This document shows, in pieces, positions 49,104 through 58,976 of a stretch of 64,000 nucleotides of DNA; positions within the stretch are counted from its first letter, which is position 1, and every line of letters starts with the position of its first letter. Source of the stretch: Trichomonas vaginalis G3 (taxonomy: Eukaryota > Parabasalia > Trichomonadida > Trichomonadidae); contig NC_067203.1 of NCBI RefSeq assembly GCF_026262505.1, forward strand, positions 13,218,392 to 13,282,391. Reading direction: 5' to 3'. A program made the position numbers and the translations under genes. A model generated the notes under the pieces. That model was not told the origin of the DNA. It made no database searches and saw nothing but the letters and a program-made list of their open reading frames with translations.

Positions 49104-50326
49104 TCAGAAAAATTTTTCTTTGTATATACCGTTCTGTACATCTAAAAGACTTTTGACATTTGCCAAGAATGTTCGTTTAGACGCTGCCATATAACCATAC
49201 TCTTGACAATATTGTTTATACGAATCGTACAATGACCTTTCATCTAAACACTCAAAGTTAGTCTCATCTATAAACAGTTCATATACACTCTTGTTTGCTT
49301 CTAACAATGTTTGTCTCTCTTCGGTATGTGGAATTTGTCTTGGATTGAACTTGAAATATCTAATGTCATGAAATATGAGAACAAGTGGTTGTAAAAGTCG
49401 TGTCAAAGTTTCTGCTAAGTCGTCAAAATATTCTGTATCTTGCATATGAGAATCTGACGTTCTGACAACTACATATCTTCTGTCAGAACTTTCTAACTTC
49501 ATCGGAACAGTTGTTTGAAACCATAATGAAATTTGCAACATTTTCACAAACTCTTTGGTCTTTATATTTTCTTTCAACAACTCCAACTTTGTCTGTTATA
49601 AGACTCTTCAAAGCATCTGAGTTTAAAACTTTTGTTGTATCTATACTTTGAAGTTCGTTACATACTATAAGTTTCATATTCTCTATTGAAGAGTTAAATT
49701 TACCGCAGATGTTTTCTAAGTTTGTCATATTAGGGTTCGAATAACCTCTAACAGTTTGCACAAAATATCTGTAAAGAAAGTGTTCTTACCTGTTCCTTGT
49801 TTTCCAATTATAATGAGAGCAGTTTCATTTTTAGCACTTGGATGTTGTAAGATGTTTGCAAACCAACATAAGATATACTCATAGACTCTTTCGTTTCCAT
49901 TGCATATAATTTCTTTGACATGGTCTAACCAAGCTTCTATAACATTTTCTTTCCATTCTACTTGTTCGTATTTATATCCAGTGAAGATAGAATAGAAGTT
50001 TGGAGAAGGTGTATAGAACTTTATACCACGAACTGAAAAATCTTCTAACTTTGACAATAAGATATCCCAAGCATCTAACATCTTCATCCAACTTGTACAA
50101 CTTTTATTTTCTTAAGTTTCTGTCTACATTCTTGTTCTGAAACTATGGTTGCTCTTGGTTTGTTAAAGACAACATCCCATTCTTTCATGACATAACATTC
50201 TGGGGCAGAGTCGACATAAATGACTAAACGTTTCAAATTCTCGACTGCTTTGTTATAGTCTCTAAATGGACACATATTTCTGAAGGCTTGGAAGTCATAA
50301 AAATCTGAAACATCTATTCTGTACAT
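49104..50326 (-). pseudogene. Polinton SF3 helicase, D5-like, broken
   Basis: Walker A-like IIGKQGTGKNTFFTDIL, the Walker B-like LIVCNELQS and a sensor-like VANFIMVSNN lie in the order typical of superfamily 3 helicases of the poxvirus D5 type. A helical C-terminal part (YDSYKQYCQEYGYMAASKRT) resembles the winged-helix tail of that family. It would unwind DNA during replication. Broken. Confidence 0.8.
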
Positions 50327-50568
50327 TTTTATAAAAATAAAAAAAAATATTTTTTTATTCTTGACTTTGTTGTTGCATTTGCATTTGTTCATTTGTTGTT
50401 CTTGAGCTATTTGTTGTTGAAGTTGTTCTTGTATACAATACTTTCACCAGTTGCATCTTCCAATTCGAAACTTTCTGCCGTCATTGACAAATACATAGGA
50501 CATAAAAGTTTTACAGGAACAAAGTTTGCGTCAACTAATTAAGTTATTTGCCAAAGTGTTTGAGTTCA

Positions 50569-51033
50569 CTAAGCTGAAAACTCTGCATTCGAATGAACAA
50601 TAGGCAAACCAGCAGAGAAAGTGTTGTTTATACGCATGAGTATCTTTTGGTCATAGTAGTTTCTGTCGACATTCGAATAGCACTTTGAACCTAAGTTTGA
50701 AACAATATATAAAATAGGTGTGCTTAAAGTCAATGGAACAGATAGACCTTGTATGACACCTTTTCCTGTTATAGGAAACTGTTGGTAGTAAAAACCAGAT
50801 ATAAGTTTTGTATTATAGCTCATATCGTTTATAGTAAACTCAGTCGGACATCCAAACATAATGAAACCTGCTCTAGTTGCAGCACATGTTACATCCGTCC
50901 TTAAAGTATTAAATAAGTCAACAAAACCTGTTGGTGGTATATCTGAGTAAGTATCTTCAAAGAAGTATTTTTTACCATTCACAACAACAAAGTCTTCTGG
51001 TGTCAAAAGAGCAAAACAGGCTTTAGTCGTCAT
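50569..51033 (-). CDS. Polinton hypothetical protein, beta-rich; minor capsid candidate
   Basis: 154 residues, predominantly beta-strand pattern with no catalytic motif. Size, beta content and location upstream of the major capsid gene make a minor (penton-type) jelly-roll protein possible, but this is speculation. The preceding small frame overlaps its start codon. Confidence 0.5.
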   Translation of the reverse strand: MTTKACFALLTPEDFVVVNGKKYFFEDTYSDIPPTGFVDLFNTLRTDVTCAATRAGFIMFGCPTEFTINDMSYNTKLISGFYYQQFPITGKGVIQGLSVPLTLSTPILYIVSNLGSKCYSNVDRNYYDQKILMRINNTFSAGLPIVHSNAEFSA

Positions 51034-51149
51034 GTGTTTAAGGTTAGTTTACAATATCGTCCTTGAGGACTTTGTAAGTTTGTTGTTATAGAATTATATG
51101 ACTCAGGGTTTTTAGTCGTAATAGTATAAACCACTATGTCTTCTGCCAT
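51030..51149 (-). CDS. Small Polinton frame, 39 residues
   Basis: ATG at 51149; its stop overlaps the next gene's ATG (ATGA-type overlap). Beta-rich (VVYTITTKNPESYNSITT). Function unknown. Confidence 0.3.
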   Translation of the reverse strand: MAEDIVVYTITTKNPESYNSITTNLQSPQGRYCKLTLNT

Positions 51150-51153
51150 TTAC

Positions 51154-51734
51154 TTAGCAAGTAAATTTTAATGAAATGTTGTGGTCGTCAAATATTTTTA
51201 TGACGTCTGGGAAACTATATTTTAAGTTCAACGTTTCACCTCCTTTCATAACGTATATCTTGTCAATGACATTATATGAAACACCACAGCAAGCAATGTC
51301 GGGTTCTATTTCTTTGATGTTTATATCGTCTGCCTCTGTCAAAAGTTTCAATAGTTCTTTCAAAACTTCATGAGGTGCGATGACATATGAGTTCACTTTT
51401 ACAGGGTTGTGTTCGACCAAGTTTAACATTATACCCAAAGCTTGACAAATCTTCTCCTGAGTTTTAAGTTTGTCTTTAAGTTGTTGGTAGTCGTTTCGAA
51501 TATCTGCAACAGAACTTAAGTCTCTGCTAACTTCAGGTATGTTGGTTGTTCTTTTACAGGAACTATTGTTATACCATCTTCGTCTTCGTATGGTTTCCCC
51601 ACTTCAACATCTCTTTCTTTGACATTGACAACAACACTTTGACTGTTTGTTTGAGTTGGTGAATTTAACTTCACATCTGCCACCGCCATTAAACCTTTTG
51701 AAACACTTACGCTTCTATTTTTCGGAAATGACAT
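51154..51734 (-). pseudogene. Polinton hypothetical gene(s), broken
   Basis: The readable N-terminal part begins MSFPKNRSVSVSKG. The C-terminal part is alpha/beta. No family recognised. The gene is divergent from the one at 51752. Broken. Confidence 0.4.
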
Positions 51735-51751
51735 TTTACTTAGAATAAAAA
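51735..51751. promoter_or_regulatory. Second copy of the bidirectional Polinton motif
   Basis: TTTTACTTAGAATAAAA between divergent start codons, very similar to the 36110-36127 motif. Confidence 0.5.
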
Positions 51752-52078
51752 GATGGACGTATTTGAGTATCTCTTCGAATTGAAGCAAACAAAGTTTACA
51801 CACACAAACAATACAAGTTCATTGACAGAATAGTTCTTTATACAAACAATGGAAAATGTTATAGAATAGCAGTCTTTGCTGAACCAAAATATTTTCATAA
51901 AGCAAAGAAAGTTGGTATAACGAAATGGTGAAAGTTCTTGAACGCAGACAAAAATATAACAACAAAACTGACCGATATTTCTAAAGGTAAGTTTATAATA
52001 CAATATTATGTCAAAACTGGCGTACTGTCAATATTTGACGGAGAGAAGTCAGTTCAAGAACAACTTACTGACCTGCTG
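51752..52078 (+). pseudogene. Polinton hypothetical gene, broken
   Basis: Short readable stretches beginning MDVFEYLFELKQTKF; a later stretch has a mixed alpha/beta pattern. No family recognised. Its 3' end meets the capsid gene from the other strand. Broken. Confidence 0.35.
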
Positions 52079-54178
52079 CCAAAATCTGCTCGATGGAAGC
52101 TGTCGTTATGCCAATCTGAGGAGCCCCAGCAGGTTTCATCGAACGAATCTTCAAAAGAGCATCTTCCGTGAAAAGTGCTATTGGTTTTGTAAACTTCTTT
52201 GCTCTCAATTCATCTGGACCGTCTCTGTCACCAGTATATTGTATTTGAACTGTACCAACAGTTGAAATACCACCCATAAAGTCTTCTGAGTCAGCAAATG
52301 GAATGCCAAGCCAAAAGTTTGAACGGTCTCCATTTGTATATTGAGTTTTTTGACCTCCTGTATGGTCCATACTTTCACATATGGCATAATAGAACTTTGC
52401 ATTTCAGGGTTAATGGTTGTTGTGAAGTTGTTGTTAAAGTTCATAGCATCTAATGTCAAGTTGTATGACCTCATATCCTCAACTGTAGAATATTCTTCTC
52501 TTGGATAATATTTGCCATCTATGTTTATATGATATTTAATACCGGGTTGTAGAAACAAGAATAGTCATTTATAGTTCGTCTGAACAGTACAAACATAGTA
52601 TCTGCATGTTTCATTGCAGTTGTTAAAGCAATATCTGNNNNNNNNNNNNNNNNNNNNNNNNNNNNNNNNNNNNNNNNNNNNNNNNNNNNNNNNNNNNNNN
52701 NNNNNNNNNNNNNNNNNNNNNNNNNNNNNNNNNNNNNCCAGTATATTGTATTTGTACAGTACCAACAGTTGAAATACCACCCATAAAGTCTTCTGAGTCA
52801 GCAAATGGAATGCCAAGCCAAAAGTTTGAACGGTCTCCATTTGTATATTGAGTTTTTTGACTCCTGTATGAGTCCATACTTTCACATATGGCATAATAGA
52901 ACTTTGCATTTCAGGGTTAATGGTTGTTGTGAAGTTGTTGTTAAAGTTCATAGCATCTAATGTCAAGTTGTATGACCTCATATCCTCAACTGTAGAATAT
53001 TCTTCTCTTGGATAGTATTTGCCATCTATGTTTATATGATATTTAATACCAGGGTTGTAGAAACAAGAATAGTCATTTATAGTTCGTCTGAACAGTACAA
53101 ACATAGTATCTGCATGTTTCATTGCAGTTGTTAAGGCAATATCTGTTCTTGCACCTGGGTTAGCACTTTGGTTTCCAACTTCACCTGCAAAGTCTTTGAC
53201 AGATATTTGGTGTATAGGGAACATAAGTGGAACTGCAATATATTTGGCAGCTAAAGCATTTGAAATATCTGGGTCCAACATATAGACTGCAAGTCTGCTT
53301 TCTATTCTCTTGCATTCAAACTTTTCGCATGTGAACTTAACTGGGTCCCAAGCAGTTCCAGCAGCATTGAAGTAGTAGTTTACTTCAGTGTTGAGGTTTG
53401 AGAAACCAAAGTCTAAGTCAACTTTGTCTTTGCAAAATTCGGCGAATGACGTTTGATTTGCTCCCTTTACGTCTGTAAGAGTGAATGGGTCTTGTGTTGG
53501 TGCAATGACTAAGTTATTTTTGCTTGGAGTAAGTTCGATAGAAATTTTTCCTGCCCAGTTTGGCAAGTATCTTAAAAACCTGAAGATGAGGAAAGATGAC
53601 AAAGGAACTCTAAGTTTCAGTTTTACTTTGGTTACTGCTGCTGCAGTTTGTCCAGAAAGGTCAACATAAACTCCTGGAACGTTAGGGTCAAGTCTTCTTA
53701 TTTTCTCAATAGTTGCATACTGGTCTGTTTGTTCTCTAGCTTGTGGTTGTACTGAGTTTCTCAAAGCGAACCATTCATAGTTTGCCCATGTTACTGTTTG
53801 AACTAAGTCAGAGTTAGAATATATCTTATATCCCATGAAAACTTCTGGAGCATATTGGTATCCGACATAGAAAATTCCATTGCAACCTTTCTTGTCAGAC
53901 AACTTGGCAGAAGGTTTTATTTCAATGTCTTGTTCCACGTATAAGAATGAGTTGTCAATAGAAATAATGTGAAACCTGTCGCAAGCAATATCTACTGTTG
54001 TTGAAGAACCTTCTCCAAACTCACCTACATTTCCATAAGAAACAGCAGTTGTATATTCGTAAGTTCCAGGAACTATTTCTGACCTTCTAATGGCATTGTC
54101 GCATTCGTTATACCATTCGGAAACATTTCCATTCATAGCATCCAAAACTGTTGGCGTTATATTCTGAGCGGCGTACAT
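52065..54178 (-). pseudogene. Polinton major capsid protein, double jelly-roll, broken or interrupted by gap
   Basis: Long beta-rich protein with ATG at 54178. The pattern, including FLIFRFLRYLPNWAGKISIE and the strand-rich second half, fits the double jelly-roll major capsid proteins of Polintons and related viruses. It would build the icosahedral shell. A 100-N assembly gap and a duplicated segment affect the 3' end of the gene, so its true state is not known. Confidence 0.75.
52638..52737. other. Assembly gap of 100 N
   Basis: Exactly 100 N, the conventional size for a gap of unknown length. Sequence to the left (about 52200-52637) is nearly identical to sequence on the right (from 52738), which suggests an unresolved overlap or a real duplication. 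Confidence 0.98.
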
Positions 54179-54210
54179 TTCATATGAGTAAAAATATAGA
54201 ATAGTTGGAT

Positions 54211-55993
54211 TTATATGTCATAATAGAACCCACGTGGACCAAGCTTTACTTTCTTCCTGACTGAGTTTTTAACTCTTCTTTTTCCTTCATTGCCCTCTGC
54301 TTGAAGTTGTTGCATCTTTGCATTATGTTCATCTAGTATGTTGCAAATTTCCCATGTCCTTTTTGCCTTTTGGCTCTGGTCGCCCATCTCAGGTAACCTA
54401 TATCCTAGAAAGAGTTTGTCATAGTCTGTATTTGAGTCTTTGCGTATTGTTTGCATGACTCTTTCCTGAGTTTCTGGTTCAAGCTCTTCAAATATAGCTT
54501 GTCCATATGGAATATGCTCGTTTCCAAATATATGTTTTTGTAGCCATTCTGGTTTTCTTTCCATGTTACCAACAATATCCTTTGTGAATGGGAAAGCTTT
54601 TACCCAATCTTTCAGTCTTGCGTCGTTTATTTCTGTAGTTGGTTTTATTTTGTCAAGGAACATGTTTTTCAATACTAACATTTCATTTGGTACTGTCCAT
54701 TTGAGTTTTCTTAAATATTCATCCCTTCTCAGTTCATCGTCTGCAAAGTAAGTTTTTATGACATTTTGTAAACTTTCGTTTGCAAGGTCATGTACAATAG
54801 GTTCTCTTCCTTCTCTCTCCCTAACTTTCTTTCTAAACTCTTCACCAAATATACCATCTCTATGGTTCTGTGTAGTTCTTTGAGATAAATGTTCTAGAAC
54901 GTCAGGTGTTATATTTCCATCAGCCATGTTCATTTCATACTGGTCCAAAATATCTGCATCTTTCATATCTTTCAATGGCATTAAAGCCGCGCTTAAAATA
55001 CCAGCTATGTCTCGTTCACCATTCACTTCCATTGCGTCTACAACTTCTTGGAATTGTGGTTGTAAGTTTATGAACCACCTATCTGGATTAGCTTTATGAC
55101 CCCATCTCATTGTAGTTCCATCGTCTGCAGAAACAAAAGTAGGTTTGTTTCCATCTTGGTTAGGTTCTGAATGAACTTTAAACAATGTTTCATTTCTATA
55201 TGTTTTCTTGAAATTTAACCTTTTATTTTCACCGAGTTCATCCGAAGATTGAACGTTAAATGCTCGTAAGTAAAAAGGGTTGTTGTATTTGTGTACATTT
55301 TCTTTCAGTGCTTCCATTCTATGCTGGATATTTTCATCTGATGTTGGAGTCTTTTGTATGTCGGCAAACATTTTTCGATATTCTTCTACTATGTCAGCCG
55401 AATTTTTTTTAGACTCTTGGAAATATTCCATATTCTCCGCATACTCTTGTTGAGGGTCAAGATTTTTCGGCTGTTCCAAATCTTCATCTAGTTCTGTGAG
55501 GTTAGTTTCCAAAGGAGGACTTGTTCGTTTCCTTCAGGCTCTTCTAGCTGTTGTTGCTGAACTATTTCTTCCATGTCTGGTTGTATCTGAACTTCTTCCT
55601 GTGGAGTTTCTTGTACCTCATCTGCTGGCATTTCATATATTCCGAGACCGTTTTTAACAAGTTCCCTATTTAAGCCATCCGCATTCATAACCCTTTCTTC
55701 TTTCGTTCCGTCTCTATTTTTTACGCGTTTCATGAAGATAGTTGAATTATCATTTATCTCTGACACAAATATCTCGGAGTAAATTCAGTCATGTCATTTG
55801 GATGATATGCTATTAAATCATATCCCTTAGCGAGCTTGTATTTTCCAGGTTTGAAATTATATCCCATTTGGTGCTGAACCATAAAGCTAAATAGGTTCGG
55901 GTCAGTATTTCCTTCCTTGAACTTTCTAATAGCTTCTTTATATCTGTCACTAAAGTCAAGAGTATCTGGGTAACCATAATTTTCCTTAAGCAT
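54211..55993 (-). pseudogene. Polinton large hypothetical gene(s), broken
   Basis: The readable stretches are acidic, Gln/Glu-rich near the middle and helical (for example MMRW-like TMRWGHKANPDRWFINLQ, ISAALMPLKDM). No family recognised. It lies between the capsid gene and the coiled-coil gene on the same strand, so a structural or scaffold role is conceivable. Broken. Confidence 0.5.
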
Positions 55994-55995
55994 TT

Positions 55996-57510
55996 TTAAG
56001 AATTCTTGGTTTCCTTGTTCTCTACTTCTTTTATGTCCTTGCTCTGTTTGTGGTTGTTGCTGTGCAGTGTTTTGAACTGTTGGTTGTGGTGCAGTGTTTT
56101 GAACTGTTGGTTGTGGTGCAGTGTTTTGAACTGTTGGTTGTGGTGCAGTGTTTTGAACTGTTGGTTGTTGTGCTGGATTTTGAACTGTTGGTTGTTGTGT
56201 TGGTTTTGGTGCATGCCTGTGTCTGTGTCCATGTGACGATGTAAATGTTTTAGGTAGTCCTGGTGCAGGTGCTTCTCTGGAGGGTTTGGTGGTATATAGG
56301 TTCCACTAGCTAGTATATAAGTTCCACCAGCTGGTATATAAGTTCCACCAGCTGGCACATATGTTCCATCTGCAGCATAATGTCCTACCTGACTTTTCGT
56401 TTTTAAGAAAGCATTTACTAGGTCTGTTTTGGTCTGTTGTAACTCTTTTTCTTGACTTTTCACAACAGTTGCTCTAACGGCGTCATAGGCACTTTGAACT
56501 GCCTGTCTCGTTGCTGCATCTGTTATTTTCGTCATATTTTGTGCTACTTCTCTTAACTCTTTGTCGAAACCTTCAGACTTCAGTTTCTTTCCAGATGAGA
56601 AGTCGTTCACTTGTTTCACCTTACTATGAAGAGCTTCGAAGGCGTTCTTAAAGTCAGCATTTGTTAAAGCTTCATTTGAACTATCTTCATCCGCTTGTAT
56701 TTTTGTCCTTATTGACCCTATGAGTTGGGCTGCTTTAGCGTTGGCTTGGGCATCTAACCAGTCATTGTTAGCTTTTATATATTCTGCGCTTTTCATTGCC
56801 TTTTGCATGGCTGCGTCGTTATTTTTACTTTCTTGTGCTAAGTTTTCATACTGTACGGTTTGGTTTTGCAACTGTAAAAGTTTTTCTGCCTTTACATTTG
56901 CTTCAACTTCTTTTTTATACTCATCGCTATCCATATATGTCTTCAGGGCTTTTTGTTTTATTTCTTCATCTTTCAGTATTTTATATTGAGTAGTATGGTT
57001 TTTCAAATTTATGACATCTTGTTCCATTTTTGCTACTTCTGCTGCTTTTTCTGACACTTTTTTCGCATATTCCTCTGTACTTAGTTCTTTCAGTTGTTCT
57101 TCTTTCTTCTTTTTCTCTACGTTTAACTCATTGAGTTTCTTTGTGTGTCTGTCATATTCTAGTTTCTTTTCGTTTTCACTTATTTGCTTCTGTATGTCTA
57201 TGTTTGACTTTTTGACATCTGTTATTTGATTTTTGAGTGAACTCAAATTCATTTGACTTTGAGGGTTATAGGCTGTTCCGTCTGCAGCTCCACCATAGCC
57301 TGCCATTTTCGCTAAAAGTCCCGCTCTTAAACCTCCACTCTGTGCACCAATGACTCGGTTTAAAAGCATAGGATTGCTTGACATTTGTTGCAACATAGTG
57401 GGGTCATTCAGCATTTGTTGTTGCAACTGTTGTTGTGGTGTTAGTTTTACTATTGGATGTTTCAATGCTCTCTTCCTCTTACGTATATTCTTACGTAGCT
57501 TACGTGGCAT
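55996..57510 (-). CDS. Polinton coiled-coil protein with basic N-terminus and Gln/His repeats
   Basis: 504 residues. A very basic N-terminus (MPRKLRKNIRKRKRALKH) suggests nucleic-acid binding. A Gln/Met-rich part follows, then a long coiled coil (about 85-300), short GTYIPAGGTYIPA-type units, and 4-5 copies of a His/Asn/Gln unit (TLHHNQQFK) near the end. Basic coiled-coil proteins of this kind may be core or scaffold proteins. Function unknown. Confidence 0.65.
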   Translation of the reverse strand: MPRKLRKNIRKRKRALKHPIVKLTPQQQLQQQMLNDPTMLQQMSSNPMLLNRVIGAQSGGLRAGLLAKMAGYGGAADGTAYNPQSQMNLSSLKNQITDVKKSNIDIQKQISENEKKLEYDRHTKKLNELNVEKKKKEEQLKELSTEEYAKKVSEKAAEVAKMEQDVINLKNHTTQYKILKDEEIKQKALKTYMDSDEYKKEVEANVKAEKLLQLQNQTVQYENLAQESKNNDAAMQKAMKSAEYIKANNDWLDAQANAKAAQLIGSIRTKIQADEDSSNEALTNADFKNAFEALHSKVKQVNDFSSGKKLKSEGFDKELREVAQNMTKITDAATRQAVQSAYDAVRATVVKSQEKELQQTKTDLVNAFLKTKSQVGHYAADGTYVPAGGTYIPAGGTYILASGTYIPPNPPEKHLHQDYLKHLHRHMDTDTGMHQNQHNNQQFKIQHNNQQFKTLHHNQQFKTLHHNQQFKTLHHNQQFKTLHSNNHKQSKDIKEVENKETKNS

Positions 57511-57519
57511 TTTAAGTGA

Positions 57520-57945
57520 AGTTAAAAAGCGGTTTTTGACAGATGTTTATATGACACTTTTTGTTCAGCACAAAAAACTACTCGGTCAAAGTGTTGACAG
57601 TTTTGTAAAATAACCGTCCTATCTTGTTTTAAAAGGGAGAAAAGGCTTCTCAAAGTATACTTCCTTGGAACGCCTGTAACTTTTCCTGTAGCGACGATAG
57701 ACCCTTACTTGTCAGGACAAAGTTATACTATTTTGAGTGCTCTACAAAAAAGTCAACAGCGACGACTCTCAAAAACCGTTGTGTAAAAAGTTTTACCGTT
57801 GGACAAAAAAGTATATATAGAAAACAAAAAACGTTTATAGTTCATTCAATATTTGAGATGGAACGGTTTGCCAACGGTAACTATTAAATAAAATAAAAAA
57901 ATAGAGGGGGTTACCGTTGACGAAAACGGTTTATTTTAAACTTTT
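57520..57945. promoter_or_regulatory. Regulatory region with CAACGGT cluster and TATA-like box
   Basis: Between 57775 and 57931 there are six copies of CAACGGT or AACGGTT in both orientations, plus a TATATATAG stretch at about 57812-57821. The cluster fits a Myb-type binding-site array (core YAACNG). It lies just upstream of the 57948 gene, so it probably controls that gene or forms part of an origin (inference). Confidence 0.5.
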
Positions 57946-57947
57946 CT

Positions 57948-58862
57948 ATGAGTAGTCCGAAAAAAACAGTTTATTTTTGTCTAATGGAAGCCAACATTAA
58001 CAATTCTCAACCGCTAACCAAAGCCAAAGCCCCACAACCTCCAAGAACTGGCACAGCTGTTAGAATAACCGCCAAAAAGTCTAACAGCGAATTAAGAGAA
58101 ATTCTTCAACAAATTTGCTCTAAATATCTCAAAGACGCCGAAGAAAACACACAACCAGACGCTATATACAATACTCAGTTCTGTGAAGTTCTGAACAAAG
58201 CAATTGCTAGTTCAATTGAACTTACTAAGACAATTCCAAGTCCAATTGAGCTTAGCGATGTCTTAGTTCAGTATTTTCCAACATTTACTAAGCTTATAAT
58301 GTTGAGAACTTTATACCAAGTTCGTCAAAATCTTCCTCGTTACATCCAACGGTCATTCGACAAGACAATTGCCGAATTCCAAGTCTTTAGTTACGGATAT
58401 GACCAAGATGAATACGTTGACGAGTTCGGAGACAACTGTACAAAATGGTTTGAATGCTATACGACAACACAATTTGAATTCGACTTTCTCGAATTCAACG
58501 CAGCAACCATTTATATCATTGCTCTTTACCTTTCCGAACAACAACAAGACCTCGCAGATGGAGATGTTGTTACTGTCGTCATGGAAACTCCTGAACAATT
58601 CGGAAAAAAGAAGTCTCTAATTGCCAAATTTGTTCCAGGACATCAGCTTTTCCAACGCACAGAAGTCTTCTGTATTCCTGGAACTAAGTTCTTTGTCAAG
58701 AGCGAACTCAAACAAAGATATAATGTGTCATTCAATTACACATTATATAATGTTTTCGACCCAGAAGAAGACTTCTTCCCAGAAGCAATGGAAGAGGAAG
58801 AAGAAGAGAAACACGAAGAAGAGAAACACGAAGAGTCCTCCGAATTCACACCAGAAGACTAA
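57948..58862 (+). CDS. Polinton protein with acidic tail, last gene
   Basis: 304 residues. A basic, Pro-rich N-terminus, a helical and mixed middle (YFPTFTKLIMLRTLYQVRQN) and a final Glu/His-rich tail (EEEEEEKHEEEKHEE). Complete-looking frame. No family recognised. Confidence 0.7.
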   Translation: MSSPKKTVYFCLMEANINNSQPLTKAKAPQPPRTGTAVRITAKKSNSELREILQQICSKYLKDAEENTQPDAIYNTQFCEVLNKAIASSIELTKTIPSPIELSDVLVQYFPTFTKLIMLRTLYQVRQNLPRYIQRSFDKTIAEFQVFSYGYDQDEYVDEFGDNCTKWFECYTTTQFEFDFLEFNAATIYIIALYLSEQQQDLADGDVVTVVMETPEQFGKKKSLIAKFVPGHQLFQRTEVFCIPGTKFFVKSELKQRYNVSFNYTLYNVFDPEEDFFPEAMEEEEEEKHEEEKHEESSEFTPED

Positions 58863-58904
58863 CAATTTTCCGAATAAAAACCTCATTTTATACTAAACAT
58901 CTTC

Positions 58905-58941
58905 GGGGCTAGAAGGGGCGCAGCCCCTGGAAGCCCCACTA

Positions 58942-58943
<2 letters not shown>
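58905..58943 (-). repeat. Polinton right terminal inverted repeat with hairpin
   Basis: Mirror of 33587-33625. In reverse complement it reads GGTAGTGGGGCTTCCA, then the hairpin GGGGCTGCGCCCC (58915-58927), then TTCTAGCCCC. The hairpin sequence differs from the left one, but its pairing is kept. Confidence 0.9.

Positions 58944-58976
<33 letters not shown>

Larger units (their letters stand above)
33558..58972 (+). mobile_element. Maverick/Polinton fossil, 25.4 kb, degraded
   Basis: Hallmark parts: protein-primed-type DNA polymerase B, retroviral-like (rve) integrase, FtsK/HerA-type packaging ATPase and double jelly-roll major capsid protein. A D5-like SF3 helicase, a D12-type methyltransferase, fibre-like proteins and many unknown genes accompany them. 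Ends: A29 on the left and T29 on the right, then inverted repeats starting GGTAGTGGGGCTTCCAGG. It lies inside the TTAA element X2. No target duplication was seen. It is broken, with roughly a dozen or more interruptions, yet many genes remain readable, so it is probably fairly young. Confidence 0.9.
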
